Below are positions 43,111 to 52,378 of a stretch of 64,000 bases of DNA, piece after piece. Origin of the DNA: JAGNDO01 sp963704975 (lineage in GTDB: Bacteria; Chloroflexota; Anaerolineae; Caldilineales; Caldilineaceae). A program made the translations under genes and the position numbers. The stretch spans positions 62,001 to 126,000 of the forward strand of contig CAVPIK010000014.1 of assembly GCA_963704975.1 (NCBI GenBank), given 5' to 3'. The notes below the pieces were generated by a model. It did no database searches. It worked only from the letters and a program-made list of their open reading frames with translations, and was not told the DNA's origin. The first letter of the stretch is position 1. Every line of letters begins with the position of its first letter.

Positions 43111-43844
43111 ATGACCCAAACCATACTCCTAGCCGACGACGACGAAATGATCGTGGACGTCCTCAAAGACCAATTGGAATACGAAGGCTTCACCGTCCTC
43201 ACTGCCTACGATGGCGAGGCGGCCCTGGCCCTGGCCCGCAGCGCAGCCCCGGACCTGCTGCTGCTGGACGTGATGATGCCCAAGCTGCAGGGCTGGGAAG
43301 TCTGCCGCATGGTGCGCATGGAGAGCAATGTGCCCATCATCATGCTCACCGCCCGGGGCGCGGAGATGGACCGGGTGTTGGGGCTGGAACTGGGCGCGGA
43401 CGACTACGTGGTCAAGCCCTTCAGCTTCCGGGAGTTGCTGGCCCGGGTGCGCTCCAATCTGCGCCGGGTCAAGATGGGCGGCCCACAGCCGCCCAAGAGG
43501 ACGATGGGCGCATCAGCCTGGGGGATCTCGTCATCAACCGCAATCGCCACCAGATCTTTCGCCAGGGCGAGGAGGTGGCCCTTTCTCAGAAAGAGTATGA
43601 TCTCTTCATGGCTCTGCTGGATGTGGAGGGGGATGTGGTCAAGCGGGGGGATCTGCTGGACAAGGTGTGGGGCATCGACTGGATCGGCGACACCCGCACG
43701 CTGGATGTACACATCCGCTGGCTGCGGTCCAAGCTGGAGGCGGACCCGGCCAACCCTGTGCTGATCCTGACCGTGCGGGGGGTCGGCTATCGCCTGGTCT
43801 CCCCAGATGAGATTGCTCGGCCTGAGGTGGAGGCGCAACCATGA
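43111..43844 (+). CDS. OmpR/PhoB-family response regulator (one frame break)
   Basis: About 244 residues. Receiver: DDDE at 9-12, phospho-acceptor Asp53 in LLDVMMP, Thr in LTARG and Lys in YVVKPFS. The C-terminal winged helix has LSQKEYDLFMALLDVEGDVVKRGDLLDKVWG and DTRTLDVHIRWLRSKL with GVGYRL. The break near 43485 is one base missing before GAGGACGATGGG. It overlaps the kinase gene (ATGA at 43841). It is the likely regulator of the 35.9-42.9 kb cluster. The 50 bases before the ATG are CAA-rich and lack a good ribosome site. Confidence 0.9.
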
Positions 43845-45426
43845 CCATCCCCGCTGGCACACGCCAACGCTGGCCCTGGCAACGAAGTCTACAAACCCGG
43901 ATCGTGCTGACCTACAGCACGATCTTTGTGGTTGTCTTCACCCTTTTTGCCCTGATCGTCGGGCAGATGGTCTATGCCCGCAATTTGGAGGCCGCGGAGC
44001 ATAACTTGGAGGTGGAGGCCTTTCTGGCCGCCAATGCCCTGGAAGATCCCCTCAGCGGCTATGCCGTGGAGTTTGACGACTTTTCTCGCCATTCGGACGA
44101 CGGTGAGGAAAAGGAGGACAGGGAGGATGCCGGGGATGATGCCGGTGAGACCGATAGCGGGCGCACGCTCAATGTTTCTGCCGCGCCCGAATCATCCCGG
44201 TTGAAGCAGGTAGCCGTGACCTACGCGGCGGATACCGGCTCCCAAGTCACTATTTTGGATCCTTCCGGCGATGTGGTGGCGGACAGTCACTTTTCCAATG
44301 CGGTTCTGGGCAATCAACTGACCCAGATCGAAGTACAGGCCGCGCTTCAGGGCGTGGAGCAACACGATGTGCGCCTGAATCCTCAAACCGGATCCCTGGC
44401 CCTGTATGCCGCCGCCCCTATTCAACAGGCGAATCAGGTCTTGGGCATGGTCCAGTTGAACGTGCCCATGACCGAGATCACCGCCAGCGGACGCAATCTG
44501 TTGATGAGCATGGCCCTGGTCGGCGTACTGGTGTTGGCGGTGATGACCGGGCTGGGCATCTGGTTCAGCCGTCGGCTGGTGCAGCCCGTGCAGATCATGG
44601 AGCGCACGGCCCAAGCCATCGCCGCCGGGGATCTCTCCCTGCGGGTGCCGGTGACCAGCGGGGACGAATTGGGCGCACTGGGCACAGCCTTCAACGACAT
44701 GGTGGAGGAGTTGCGCAGCCTGATCGAGCAGCAACGCCGCTTTGTGGCCAACGCCAGCCACGAACTGCGCACCCCCCTCACCAACATCAAACTGCGCAGC
44801 GAGGCCTTGGTCAAGCTGGGCAAGGAAAACCCGACCCTGCTGGACAAATATCTGGGCGAAATCGACAGCGAGGCCGACCGCCTGGGCCGTCTGGCCAACG
44901 TCCTCCTCGACCTCTCCCGGCTGGACGCTGGGCCAAAGCCCCCCCCGCCGAGCCCGTGGACATTCGCCCGATCCTGCTGGGCGTGGGCGAGGTGATGCAG
45001 CTTCAAGCCGGGCGGGCTGGGGTGGCGCTCTCTTTGGATTTGCCCGATGAACTGCCTCGGCTGGGGGTGTGGCCCGACCAATTGGAGGCCGTGCTGGTCA
45101 ACCTGGTGGACAACGCCATCAAATACACCCCGGCGGGGGGCGCGGTCATCGTCCAAGCCCGCCGCTTGCCCGGTCTCTGCCAGATCCGGGTGACGGACAC
45201 CGGCCCCGGCATCCCCGCCGCGGACCTGCCCCACATCTTCGACCGCTTCTACCGGGTGGACAAGGCCCGATCCCGGCGCGGGCAGACCGAACCGGGCCTG
45301 GGCAGCGGGGCCGGGCTGGGGCTGTCGATTGTGAAGACCTTGGTGGAGCAGAACGGCGGCACCATCCGCGCCGAGAGCGAGGCGGGGACGGGGAGTATGT
45401 TCGTGGTGGAGTTTGGGGCGGGGTGA
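43841..45426 (+). CDS. Sensor histidine kinase with acidic extracytoplasmic loop (one frame break)
   Basis: About 528 residues. Helices at 21-46 and 219-243 flank an extracytoplasmic domain of about 170 residues. Residues 79-106 (DDFSRHSDDGEEKEDREDAGDD) are strongly acidic with His, suggesting a metal ligand. HAMP follows (about 244-296), then HisKA with His307 in NASHELRTPLTNIK, and HATPase with NLVDNAIKYTP, DTGPGIP, DRFYRVD and GAGLGLSIVKTL. The break near 44935 is one C lost from a C run (AAAGCCCCCCCC). It ends at a 94-base palindrome. Partner of the regulator upstream. Confidence 0.9.
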
Positions 45427-45431
45427 AACTG

Positions 45432-45525
45432 GTAGGGTTTGGGTGGATCAAAAGAGGGGGGAGGTGACACTCATTTTCAAAATGAGTGTCACCTCCCCCC
45501 TCTTTTGATCCACCCAAACCCCTAC
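45432..45525. repeat. 94-bp near-perfect palindrome between convergent genes
   Basis: Arms of 46-47 bases (GTAGGGTTTGGGTGGATCAA to GACACTCATTTT, then the complement) differ by a single base gap. The right arm includes the stop codon of the RlaP-like gene. It would form one of the most stable RNA hairpins in the window and may terminate both genes. Confidence 0.9.
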
Positions 45526-46304
45526 GAAGTCTGCCAAAGCTGGCCCAACGAGGCCCGAAAATAGTCGTTCAGCGTATCCAGGGTGCCGCCGCTGTGGGTC
45601 ACGGTCAGGTGAACCGTCTCCATCTCGTCCATCATGGCCTCCAAATAGCGTTCCATCTCCGCCATGTGCGGGGACGAATCCGACTCCCGGCTGGTGCGTT
45701 TGACCTTTACCAGATCCCAGATCTGTTGCTGCATTTCAGGCGAAGACACCACCCCGGCCACCAGATCGGCGAAGGGCATGGGCACGATGCCCCGGCCCTG
45801 GTCGATCCAATGATAGGCCAGGGCGCAGCGCAGGGCGTAGAAATACTGCTTCAATTTGCGCTTGCCGCCTTTGGCATAGCCCGTGTACTGTTGTTCTGCA
45901 ATCCGCCGGTAGTGGTGCATGCACGAGGAGGGCGAAAAGAAGTCCGGGGCCAGGGTCTGCAGGGGGCCAAAGGTGGCCGGGTCGCTCGCATAGACAATGG
46001 GCGAACTGAACCATTCCAGCAGGGGCGGGTTCGATTTGTAGAGCAACATCAACGCCTTGCGCAGATCCCAGCCGGTGATGTCCAGATCGTCGTTGTCCAC
46101 GGGATACTCGATCACATCCCGCCGGTTCTCCATGTCGATGGACAGATACCACTCGGGCCGGTGGGCATAGATGAAGCGCACGTCGTAGTCGCTGTCCGTG
46201 GACGGAAAGCCCCACGCCCGGCTGCCGGACTCGATGGCGTGGATGATCTTGACCTCTTGCTGTTGGGCGATCTCTTGCAGGCGGGCTTGGATGGTGTGGT
46301 GCAT
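45522..46304 (-). CDS. RlaP-like nucleotidyltransferase (predicted DNA polymerase beta superfamily)
   Basis: 260 residues. Pol-beta-type motif ESGSRAWGFPSTDSDYDVRFIY (GS... D-x-D) and IEYPVDNDDLDITGWDLRKALMLLYKSNPPLLEWFSSP are those of the RlaP family (RNA-ligase-associated nucleotidyltransferase). Some members accompany RNA repair ligases; none is seen here. The gene lies 18 bases after a Lys/Arg-rich protein gene on the same strand. Confidence 0.85.
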   Translation of the reverse strand: MHHTIQARLQEIAQQQEVKIIHAIESGSRAWGFPSTDSDYDVRFIYAHRPEWYLSIDMENRRDVIEYPVDNDDLDITGWDLRKALMLLYKSNPPLLEWFSSPIVYASDPATFGPLQTLAPDFFSPSSCMHHYRRIAEQQYTGYAKGGKRKLKQYFYALRCALAYHWIDQGRGIVPMPFADLVAGVVSSPEMQQQIWDLVKVKRTSRESDSSPHMAEMERYLEAMMDEMETVHLTVTHSGGTLDTLNDYFRASLGQLWQTS

Positions 46305-46322
46305 AGGGTGGGGTGGCTCCGG

Positions 46323-46852
46323 TTATTTCTTCTTCTGGCGGCGGCTTTTCTTGTTCTTGGTTGGTTTCGGTCGTTTGGGGCGTTTTTCGACCCGCTTGCC
46401 GATTTGCGCTCTGCGGGTCGGCTCGATTGCCTGATACGCAATCGCTGCTTTGTACATCATGTAGTGGCGTTTGAGTCGGTCCACATACAGTCATCGCCCA
46501 AGACGATCTTCATCTGGGCCAGCAGAGCCGGGGCCAGATCGGATTGCGGGCTGCCCCAGTTCAAGATCGGCCCTTGAAGATCCCGGACGTCCATCAAATC
46601 ATCATCGCCGAGCCAACGGGCATAGAACGCCTCGCTTTCCCAGCCAAAGGCAATCACGGCAACTATCGAATTGGTTGACCTGCGCAATATGTTGAACATG
46701 ACCCGACGACAGTCACAGTTGACGTCGTCGCAATACGATTCGACCAGCGCATAGTCATCCCGCGGCAGCAGGGGATGGTTGAACGCGGTCAACGTGCGGG
46801 TTTCCTTTTCGGCAAGTTCGGGGAAGAGTTCGTAGAAAGGGGCGAAGTACAT
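46323..46852 (-). CDS. Conserved protein of unknown function with Lys/Arg-rich tail (one frame break)
   Basis: About 176 residues. The N-terminal domain (YFAPFYELFPELAEKETRTL, then CDDVNCDCRRVMFNIL) has three cysteines that may bind metal, and a SEAFYARWLGDDD segment. After the break near 46483 (one G lost in TGTGGACC) it reads DRLKRHYMMYKAAI and ends in a basic tail (EKRPKRPKPTKNKKSRRQKKK), which suggests nucleic-acid binding. The domain recurs in many environmental bacteria, by memory, without assigned function. Probably cotranscribed with the RlaP-like gene. Confidence 0.6.
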
Positions 46853-47003
46853 GGGTGGGATCTCCTTTGCGCTAAACTCCGCTAGGCCAAGCTAAGACGA
46901 CGTCTGGGTCAACCCGGCACCCGCAAAAGCCTGTTACCGTTTCTTCTGCCCAGATCCAGGCGTCCATCCATGCTGCCACCAGGGTCGCTTTACGCCCCAC
47001 CAC

Positions 47004-49235
47004 TCAAGCGAAGACGTTTTCCTCGCCCGAATCGCGCACGAACATGCAGGTGGACCGGGTGTTTTTGGCCATACGCCGCATGAAGGCAAAGTCGATTTCG
47101 TCCGGGAAGCCGAAGATTTGCATATCCGCGGCCGGGGCATCGCCGATGATCTGATAGAAATCGCCAACGTCTACCTTCGCTTTGGCACCCTGCATGCGGG
47201 CCAGATCTAAAAGATTGCGCAAATAGATCTCTGCGTTGGATTTTTGCGCTTCTTCGCGCACCACGGTCATCAGGTTGATTTTGCCATTCCAGTTTCGGCG
47301 CAACATATAGGTGATCAGCAAGGCCAGATCCATGTTGCCCATTTGCAGGCTGAGCTGCCAAAGCGGGCTTTGGTCGTGCATCCAAACATTGATCTGCTTG
47401 CGCCGTCCCAGACGAGCCTGGGGGTGCGAAGCCAGCATGAGGATGCCCAGGCGGTTCTCTCTGGCTTTCAGGATGATTTTCTTGAGTGACGCTTCATGGA
47501 CAGGGTCTTCCTCCCAGGGCAGCACGAGAAAGAGCACATTGGGTCGGAAGAAGACGCCGCTGAGGGCCTGCACACTGGTGCTGAGACCGTGGCCGAAGTC
47601 GTCATCGACGATGAGTGTGTACGTGGTGTAAACGCCGTTGTCCTTAAAATCCTGGGCCAGTTCGGGCAGGCGACGGGCGAGGTGGTTGTGTTCATCGACG
47701 GGTGCCAACCCCACCAGCTTGATCGAGCCCCGGGGGTGGGTCAAATCGACGAGGAGTTGGAAAAGGCCGCGCAGTTCGGGTGCGCCGGAGACAGGCACAA
47801 GCAGGTTGGGCTTCCAGGCTCGTTCCTGGGCGATGGGTAGATCGTTGACTCGCTTGGCCGCCCATTCGGCCACGGAGACGAACAGGCCACTGCGCATGTC
47901 GCCAAAGGGCGCTTGCAGTTGGCGACGCAACAACAGGGCATAGAAGACCAGCACCAGCACCACCGCCACCAGGCTGAAGACGGGATTGATGATGAACATG
48001 GCGAAGAAACAGCCGACGGAGCCGAGCAGGGGGATGATCCGAGGAATGCGAAGTTGCGGCCTGAAGCTGATTAGGCCCAGGCTCTGCTCGATCAACACCA
48101 CCACGTTGATCATGGCGTAGGTGATCAGGAAAAACATGGTGATGAGCGGGGCGATGGCGTTCAGATCCCGCACAAGCAGGGCCAGGAGGACGATCCCGCC
48201 CGAAAGCCACATGGCGCTGCGTGGCTCGCCCCGGGTCGAAAGCCGGGCGAAGATCTTGCTGCCGGGCAAGATGCCGTGGCTGCTCAACGCCTGCAAAATA
48301 CGCGGGGCCCCGACCAGGGAGGAGAGCCCGGACGAGAAGGTGGCCCCCAGCAGTCCGGCTACCACCAAGCCCGGCACCAGCGACCGATCGATCATGATCG
48401 TGTAGTTGCTGACAAGCTCTTCGGGCGTTGCCACCACAGCGAGCCACCAGGCCAAGACGAGATAGACCACCGAGCTGATGGCGATGGCCGACATGGTTCC
48501 CACAGGGATGCTGCGACGAGCGTCTTTCAGCTCGCCCGACATATTGGCCCCGGCCATGATGCCCGTCGCCGCCGGGAAAAAGACGGCAAAGACGATCCAG
48601 AAATTGGTGCCGCCGAATCCCGTCTCAGGCGCGCCGGGAAAAGTGCCGAATAGAACCGGCTGATATTGAACTGCGCCTGTAAAGACTGTGCCCAACACGG
48701 AGAACAACGAGGCAATAATAATCGCCATGATTATGTATTGAATGCGAAAGGCCAGGTTGGCGCTGAGATAGGCAATGGTGAAGAGCACGGCGAAGGTGAT
48801 CAGATCGATCACCAGCGCCGGATGATCCGGGAAAATGCTTTGCCAGCCCTCTCGAAAACCAAAGATGTACATGGCTACGGCCAGCGCTTGCGCCAGATAG
48901 AGGGGGATGCCGATGCTGCCGCCCACTTCCAGCCCCAGGGATTGGGAGATGATCGAAAAGGCCCCACCGGCACCGATACGGATATTGGTGGTCACGGAGG
49001 ACATGGACAGGCCCGTAAAGGTGGTGATCAAGATGGCGAGCATGATGATGGCCCAGCCGCCGAGCAGCCCGGCGTTGCCGATAACCCAGCCCTCGCGCAG
49101 GTACATGATCACGCCCAGAATCGTCAACAGCGTGGGCGTGAAAACGCCTCCGAAGGTGCCGAATTTGGTGCCAACTTGTGCTTCTTGTTCGTCAACCCGT
49201 TCTTGTAAAGTCACTTGAGGCTGTGGTTCAGGCAT
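47004..49235 (-). CDS. Cation-chloride cotransporter-like (SLC12/APC) permease
   Basis: 743 residues and about 12 hydrophobic helices in the first 420 residues: KFGTFGGVFTPTLLTILGVIMYLREGWVIGNAGLLGG is the SLC12 hallmark, and IRIGAGGAFSIISQSLGLEVGGSIGIPLYLAQAL follows. The C-terminal 280 residues are cytoplasmic, with LLVPVSGAPELRGLFQLLVDLTHPRGSIKLVGL as in the SLC12 domain. Probably moves K+ or amino acids with Cl-. No frame break is present. It stands alone between gaps without other genes (46853-47003 and 49236-49450 hold nothing I can name). Confidence 0.88.
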   Translation of the reverse strand: MPEPQPQVTLQERVDEQEAQVGTKFGTFGGVFTPTLLTILGVIMYLREGWVIGNAGLLGGWAIIMLAILITTFTGLSMSSVTTNIRIGAGGAFSIISQSLGLEVGGSIGIPLYLAQALAVAMYIFGFREGWQSIFPDHPALVIDLITFAVLFTIAYLSANLAFRIQYIIMAIIIASLFSVLGTVFTGAVQYQPVLFGTFPGAPETGFGGTNFWIVFAVFFPAATGIMAGANMSGELKDARRSIPVGTMSAIAISSVVYLVLAWWLAVVATPEELVSNYTIMIDRSLVPGLVVAGLLGATFSSGLSSLVGAPRILQALSSHGILPGSKIFARLSTRGEPRSAMWLSGGIVLLALLVRDLNAIAPLITMFFLITYAMINVVVLIEQSLGLISFRPQLRIPRIIPLLGSVGCFFAMFIINPVFSLVAVVLVLVFYALLLRRQLQAPFGDMRSGLFVSVAEWAAKRVNDLPIAQERAWKPNLLVPVSGAPELRGLFQLLVDLTHPRGSIKLVGLAPVDEHNHLARRLPELAQDFKDNGVYTTYTLIVDDDFGHGLSTSVQALSGVFFRPNVLFLVLPWEEDPVHEASLKKIILKARENRLGILMLASHPQARLGRRKQINVWMHDQSPLWQLSLQMGNMDLALLITYMLRRNWNGKINLMTVVREEAQKSNAEIYLRNLLDLARMQGAKAKVDVGDFYQIIGDAPAADMQIFGFPDEIDFAFMRRMAKNTRSTCMFVRDSGEENVFA

Positions 49236-49450
49236 AATGGGCGTTTGTCCTTATGGCTGGGGTATGGTTGGATGAAAGAGCTTCCTGGGTTCAACATTGT
49301 CGGAATGAAGAGCATTTCTGGGTGACGCAAATAATTCCCCCGAGAAAGGTCATCCTAGAACGTGGGACAAGACGATGGTGCGGAAGGCGGTGAGTGATCG
49401 ACTGGGTGTGGTGGTGGGTTTGCTTGGATTTGGGAAGGGTTATTCTGACT

Positions 49451-49840
49451 TTAGTTGTTGAGCAAGTCCTTCATCGCACTTACGAAACTTTCTGCGGCTT
49501 GGATGGCCCGTTCCGCTTGGATCTGAGTCACATGCGCCGTGCCGCCATAATCGCCCACACTGCGAATTTCAAACAGCCAGTTCAACTCCTTGCCCTGTTC
49601 CTTGGTCAATTTCCCTGTCTTGACAAATCGTTGATGGATGGAGGCAATGACCCCACTGTGCTTGCTGAACTCCGATCCTTCGTTCAAAAGCGCGGCTGTG
49701 GCGGCGTAAAAGACGGCATAGTACGCCCGTGAAGCCGCAAAATCGTGATAACCCTTGGCGGCCAGGTCTTTGGCCGCCAAGATCGATTGTTCCATTCATT
49801 CAAGGTTGGCGATGATTTCCTGCTCGATCTCCGGCGTCAT
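49451..49840 (-). CDS. HEPN-domain protein of a HEPN/MNT module, interrupted by an in-frame TGA
   Basis: From ATG 49840 the frame reads MTPEIEQEIIANLE, then TGA (49798-49796), then MEQSILAAKDLAAKGYHDFAASRAYYAVFYAATAALL, the HEPN start pattern. The ATG overlaps the MNT stop (ATGA), which is typical, so the natural start is 49840 and the TGA at codon 15 looks like CGA to TGA. Restart at ATG 49795 would give 114 residues that keep the RNase R-x4-6-H region (FEIRSVGDYGGTAHVTQ). HEPN proteins are RNase toxins or AMPylation targets of the MNT partner. Whether the truncated form is active is open. Confidence 0.75.
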
Positions 49841-50151
49841 ACCAGCACCCCTTCCCGCTTTGCGTTGCGGTAGAGTTGAAGGCTACCGCGCTCAAAGTCA
49901 TGCAGAAAAACGGGTTTGGCGGAAATCAACTGCTCGGATTCAAGTTGGATGGGATACAGCACATCGATCACTCGGCGAATTTCCGAAAAATAGTCCACAG
50001 GGCTGCTCAACAAGACAAGCAAATCAATGTCACTCATGGCGTCAGCTTGGTGGCGCGCCTCAGATCCATACAGCAGCAACCCCTTGAGTTGATAGCCATA
50101 ATGATGCTCAAGCGCCACTTTGCATTTTTTCGCTACCTCTATTGCGACCAT
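49837..50151 (-). CDS. MNT nucleotidyltransferase (antitoxin of the HEPN pair)
   Basis: 104 residues from ATG 50151 with an ideal AAGGAGGTGA seven bases before. A GTG at 50160 lies inside the ribosome site and is rejected. Motif GSEARHQADAMSDIDLLV (G-S-x-D-x-D) is the minimal nucleotidyltransferase core, which can AMPylate HEPN toxins. It precedes the HEPN gene with an ATGA overlap. Confidence 0.85.
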   Translation of the reverse strand: MVAIEVAKKCKVALEHHYGYQLKGLLLYGSEARHQADAMSDIDLLVLLSSPVDYFSEIRRVIDVLYPIQLESEQLISAKPVFLHDFERGSLQLYRNAKREGVLV

Positions 50152-50186
50152 TTGAATCACCTCCTTTGGTTCGGATCACGTTCCCC

Positions 50187-50408
50187 TCATCGGGTTTCGC
50201 TGAGGACGGCCCTTTTGTCGTCGCGGAGAGCCATTGCGGCCCGGCTGATTTCCTCCACACTCTTGTCTTTCCACAGATCCCTCTGCCAGGTTGTGTAGTC
50301 GAACGGCTCACGCAGCATTAGGCTGATGAACTTTTCGGCATCGACTTCACCAAGGGCATTTGTCAATGCTCTCACGCCAATAATTTTGATTTCGGTATCG
50401 GTTATCAT
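50187..50408 (-). CDS. Putative antitoxin of a PIN pair
   Basis: 73 residues. MITDTEIKIIGVRALTNALG, then EVDAEKFISLMLREPFDYT. By recall such small proteins precede or follow MxIYLDNCCFNRP-type PIN proteins in many genomes. It overlaps the PIN gene by four bases (ATGA). No DNA-binding motif is visible. It ends about 35 bases before the MNT start, so modules 50.8-49.4 kb may be one transcript. Confidence 0.6.
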   Translation of the reverse strand: MITDTEIKIIGVRALTNALGEVDAEKFISLMLREPFDYTTWQRDLWKDKSVEEISRAAMALRDDKRAVLSETR

Positions 50409-50839
50409 GGGTTTACCTCCCGGACAAATGTGGTTGGATCCACAACAAGGATGTTTGCGGCGTCTTTCATTCTGGCCAAAATCCGATCGTCGGTTGTGAG
50501 AAAGTAGTCACATTGCATCACTATGGCGCATGCAACATGAAGGGCATCTTTGCTCTTCAATCCTATCTTCGTGAGGGATTGGGCGACATTCAGGATTTCT
50601 TGGGTTTCATCTGTATCAACAACTGCACGGTTCTTCCAGCTTTGGATTGCTTCTCTTCTTTCATCAAATGGATTGGCTTGGATCTCATAATCCAGAATAT
50701 AGGACCAGGCGAGTTCAAATTCTCCGTCACGGACTTGTCGTTGGATATGCAATTTGGACTCAGCTTCGATCTGTATCCTCATCTGGCTTTGATCATCAAA
50801 TGGCCGGTTGAAACAACAGTTGTCCAAATAGATTCTCAT
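50405..50839 (-). CDS. PIN-domain protein (toxin-type RNase)
   Basis: 144 residues from ATG 50839 (GAGGAGGTCCATA upstream). The start IYLDNCCFNRPFDDQ has the first Asp, ILDYE the second acid, LKSKDALHVACAI the third (D-x-x-H variant) and FLTTDDRIL the last pair, the COG-type PIN with N-C-C-F-N-R-P start. The antitoxin follows instead of preceding it, the order reported for this subgroup. Confidence 0.8.
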   Translation of the reverse strand: MRIYLDNCCFNRPFDDQSQMRIQIEAESKLHIQRQVRDGEFELAWSYILDYEIQANPFDERREAIQSWKNRAVVDTDETQEILNVAQSLTKIGLKSKDALHVACAIVMQCDYFLTTDDRILARMKDAANILVVDPTTFVREVNP

Positions 50840-50951
50840 TATGGACCTCCTCGGCAAAATATCTCGGTTGTGCGATATCGTGGCCTGGTTATACACCATC
50901 CATGTGCGCCGTTAAGTATACTTCGATCTAGGCCATACGCGCCACCCTGCA

Positions 50952-51374
50952 TCACCCCTCCCCCAACACCCCCACAATGAACCACTCCACCCCAAACGGA
51001 TCCCGCACCGTACACGCCCGCAGGGGCACGTAAATCAGTTGATCCGATGGCTCCTCGCCCGTGCCACCGGCGGTGATGAAGGCCCGGTGCAGCCGTTCGG
51101 CCTCGGCGGGGGTGGCCATTTTGACGGTGACTTCCATGTTGGTCGGGTTTCCCGATTTGCCCCGCAGCAGGGTGAGCCAGCCTGTGCCCAGGGGCCAGCC
51201 CCGGGTGCCCGTGCCCTCTATGTAGGCGGGTGGACCGAGTACTTGGGTGTAGAAGTTTACGGCCTCGGCAAAGTCCGCATAATAGAGCGTAATCCCAAAG
51301 GGACCGGTGAAATCGAACCGGGGCGGAGGCGGGGGAGCCGTGAAGTAGGCTTTGCGATAGGCGGCGTAGTCCAT
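50952..51374 (-). CDS. VOC-family (glyoxalase-fold) protein
   Basis: 140 residues from ATG 51374. The halves LYYADFAEAVNFYTQVLGPP and YVPLRACTVRDPFGVEWFIVG form the paired beta-alpha-beta-beta-beta units. Metal positions are weak, so catalysis is uncertain (antibiotic-resistance or dioxygenase-like members exist). Its start overlaps the stop of the DUF1801 gene (TGATG), so both are translated together. Confidence 0.8.
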   Translation of the reverse strand: MDYAAYRKAYFTAPPPPPRFDFTGPFGITLYYADFAEAVNFYTQVLGPPAYIEGTGTRGWPLGTGWLTLLRGKSGNPTNMEVTVKMATPAEAERLHRAFITAGGTGEEPSDQLIYVPLRACTVRDPFGVEWFIVGVLGEG

Positions 51375-51737
51375 CAGCAGATCTCCGCATCCGACGCCGC
51401 CGTGTCGGCCAAGAGCTGTTCCACCACGGCGAAGTCGATCTTCTCCGGCTTGGTGTAGCGGATGCAGCCCTTGCCCAGGTTGAGACCGGCCAACGCCGGG
51501 CCGGTGGCGGTCGAAGACTTCCTGTTTTAGAATGTAGAGGGAGATGTACTGCTTCTGGCTGGCAAAGCTCACGGCCACCGTGCCGTCCTTGCTATAGCTG
51601 GGCATGCCGTAGACCATGCTCTCCTCGTAGCCGGTCAGGTGGGTGACGCACAGAGTCCGCAGACGTTCCAACGCCTCCATGCGCTTGGCGGGGACTTCGG
51701 TCAGGTATTGATCGACGGTGCTTGCTTGGCTTTGCAT
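51374..51737 (-). CDS. DUF1801/YdhG-like protein (one frame break)
   Basis: About 121 residues. TVDQYLTEVPAKRMEALERLR, YEESMVYGMPSYSKDG and VAVSFASQKQYISLYIL are the YdhG/YdeI-like core (fold related to frataxin-type iron chaperones). After the break near 51507 (CGCCACC to CGCGCCACC restores it) the end reads GLNLGKGCIRYTKPEKIDFAVVEQLL. Overlaps the VOC gene. Confidence 0.8.
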
Positions 51738-51866
51738 GAATCTCCTTTTGAAAACAAATCAATTTTGGCGACGTGTAAGAAATCGTGCCCAGGCTGCGAC
51801 TAATTATAGCAGAGTTCTCGAACGAGACAACCGGGCCGCAACTGCCCTCACGTTTCAGGAAAGACC

Positions 51867-52378
51867 ATGCGCATGGATGATCGAACACAGCAGCAGATCT
51901 TTGACGATTGGCTGCATGAACACAAGGGGATCTTCTTCAAGATTGTGCGGGCCTATGCCTTCACCCCCCACGATCAGGACGATCTGTTTCAGGAGATCTC
52001 CCTGAGCGTTTGGAAATCCATCCCGGACTTTCGGGGGGAGGCCAAGCCGTCAACCTGGATCTATCGGGTGGCCCTCTTCACCGCCATCTCGTGGGTTCGC
52101 AAGGAGAAGAAGCGGCCCGCCACCCAGCCCATGGCCGAGGTGGAACACGCTTGACGGTCAATCCCCTGGCCACGGACCGCCGTCTGGACTGGCTCTACGA
52201 CCAGATCGCCCAGCTTGATCCGGTCAACCGCTCCATCAGCCTGCTGTTGTTGGAGGGGTATAGCTACAAAGAGATGGCGGAGATCGTGGGCATCTCGGAA
52301 AGCAACATCGGGGTGCGGATTCATCGCATCAAGGCCGCGCTGGTGCGTCGAAAAGAGGAGACATGCCAGAATGCATGA
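51867..52378 (+). CDS. ECF-type RNA polymerase sigma factor (one frame break)
   Basis: About 170 residues. Region 2: FFKIVRAYAFTPHDQDDLFQEISLSVWKSIPDFRGEAKPSTWIYRVALFTAISW. Region 4: LDPVNRSISLLLLEGYSYKEMAEIVGISESNIGVRIHRIKAAL, an HTH. The break lies near 52145-52155 in the poorly conserved linker. ATG 51867 or 51873. It overlaps the following membrane-protein gene (52371) by eight bases, the usual order of a sigma factor and its membrane partner. Confidence 0.85.

Noticed and set aside
49796..49798. TGA in the HEPN gene as recoded Trp or selenocysteine
   Set aside because: All other genes use TGA as stop, and no SECIS-like hairpin follows; a mutation or error is simpler.
50513..50980. 155-residue plus-strand frame
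   Set aside because: Antisense to the PIN gene; the minus strand has the PIN motifs and ribosome site.
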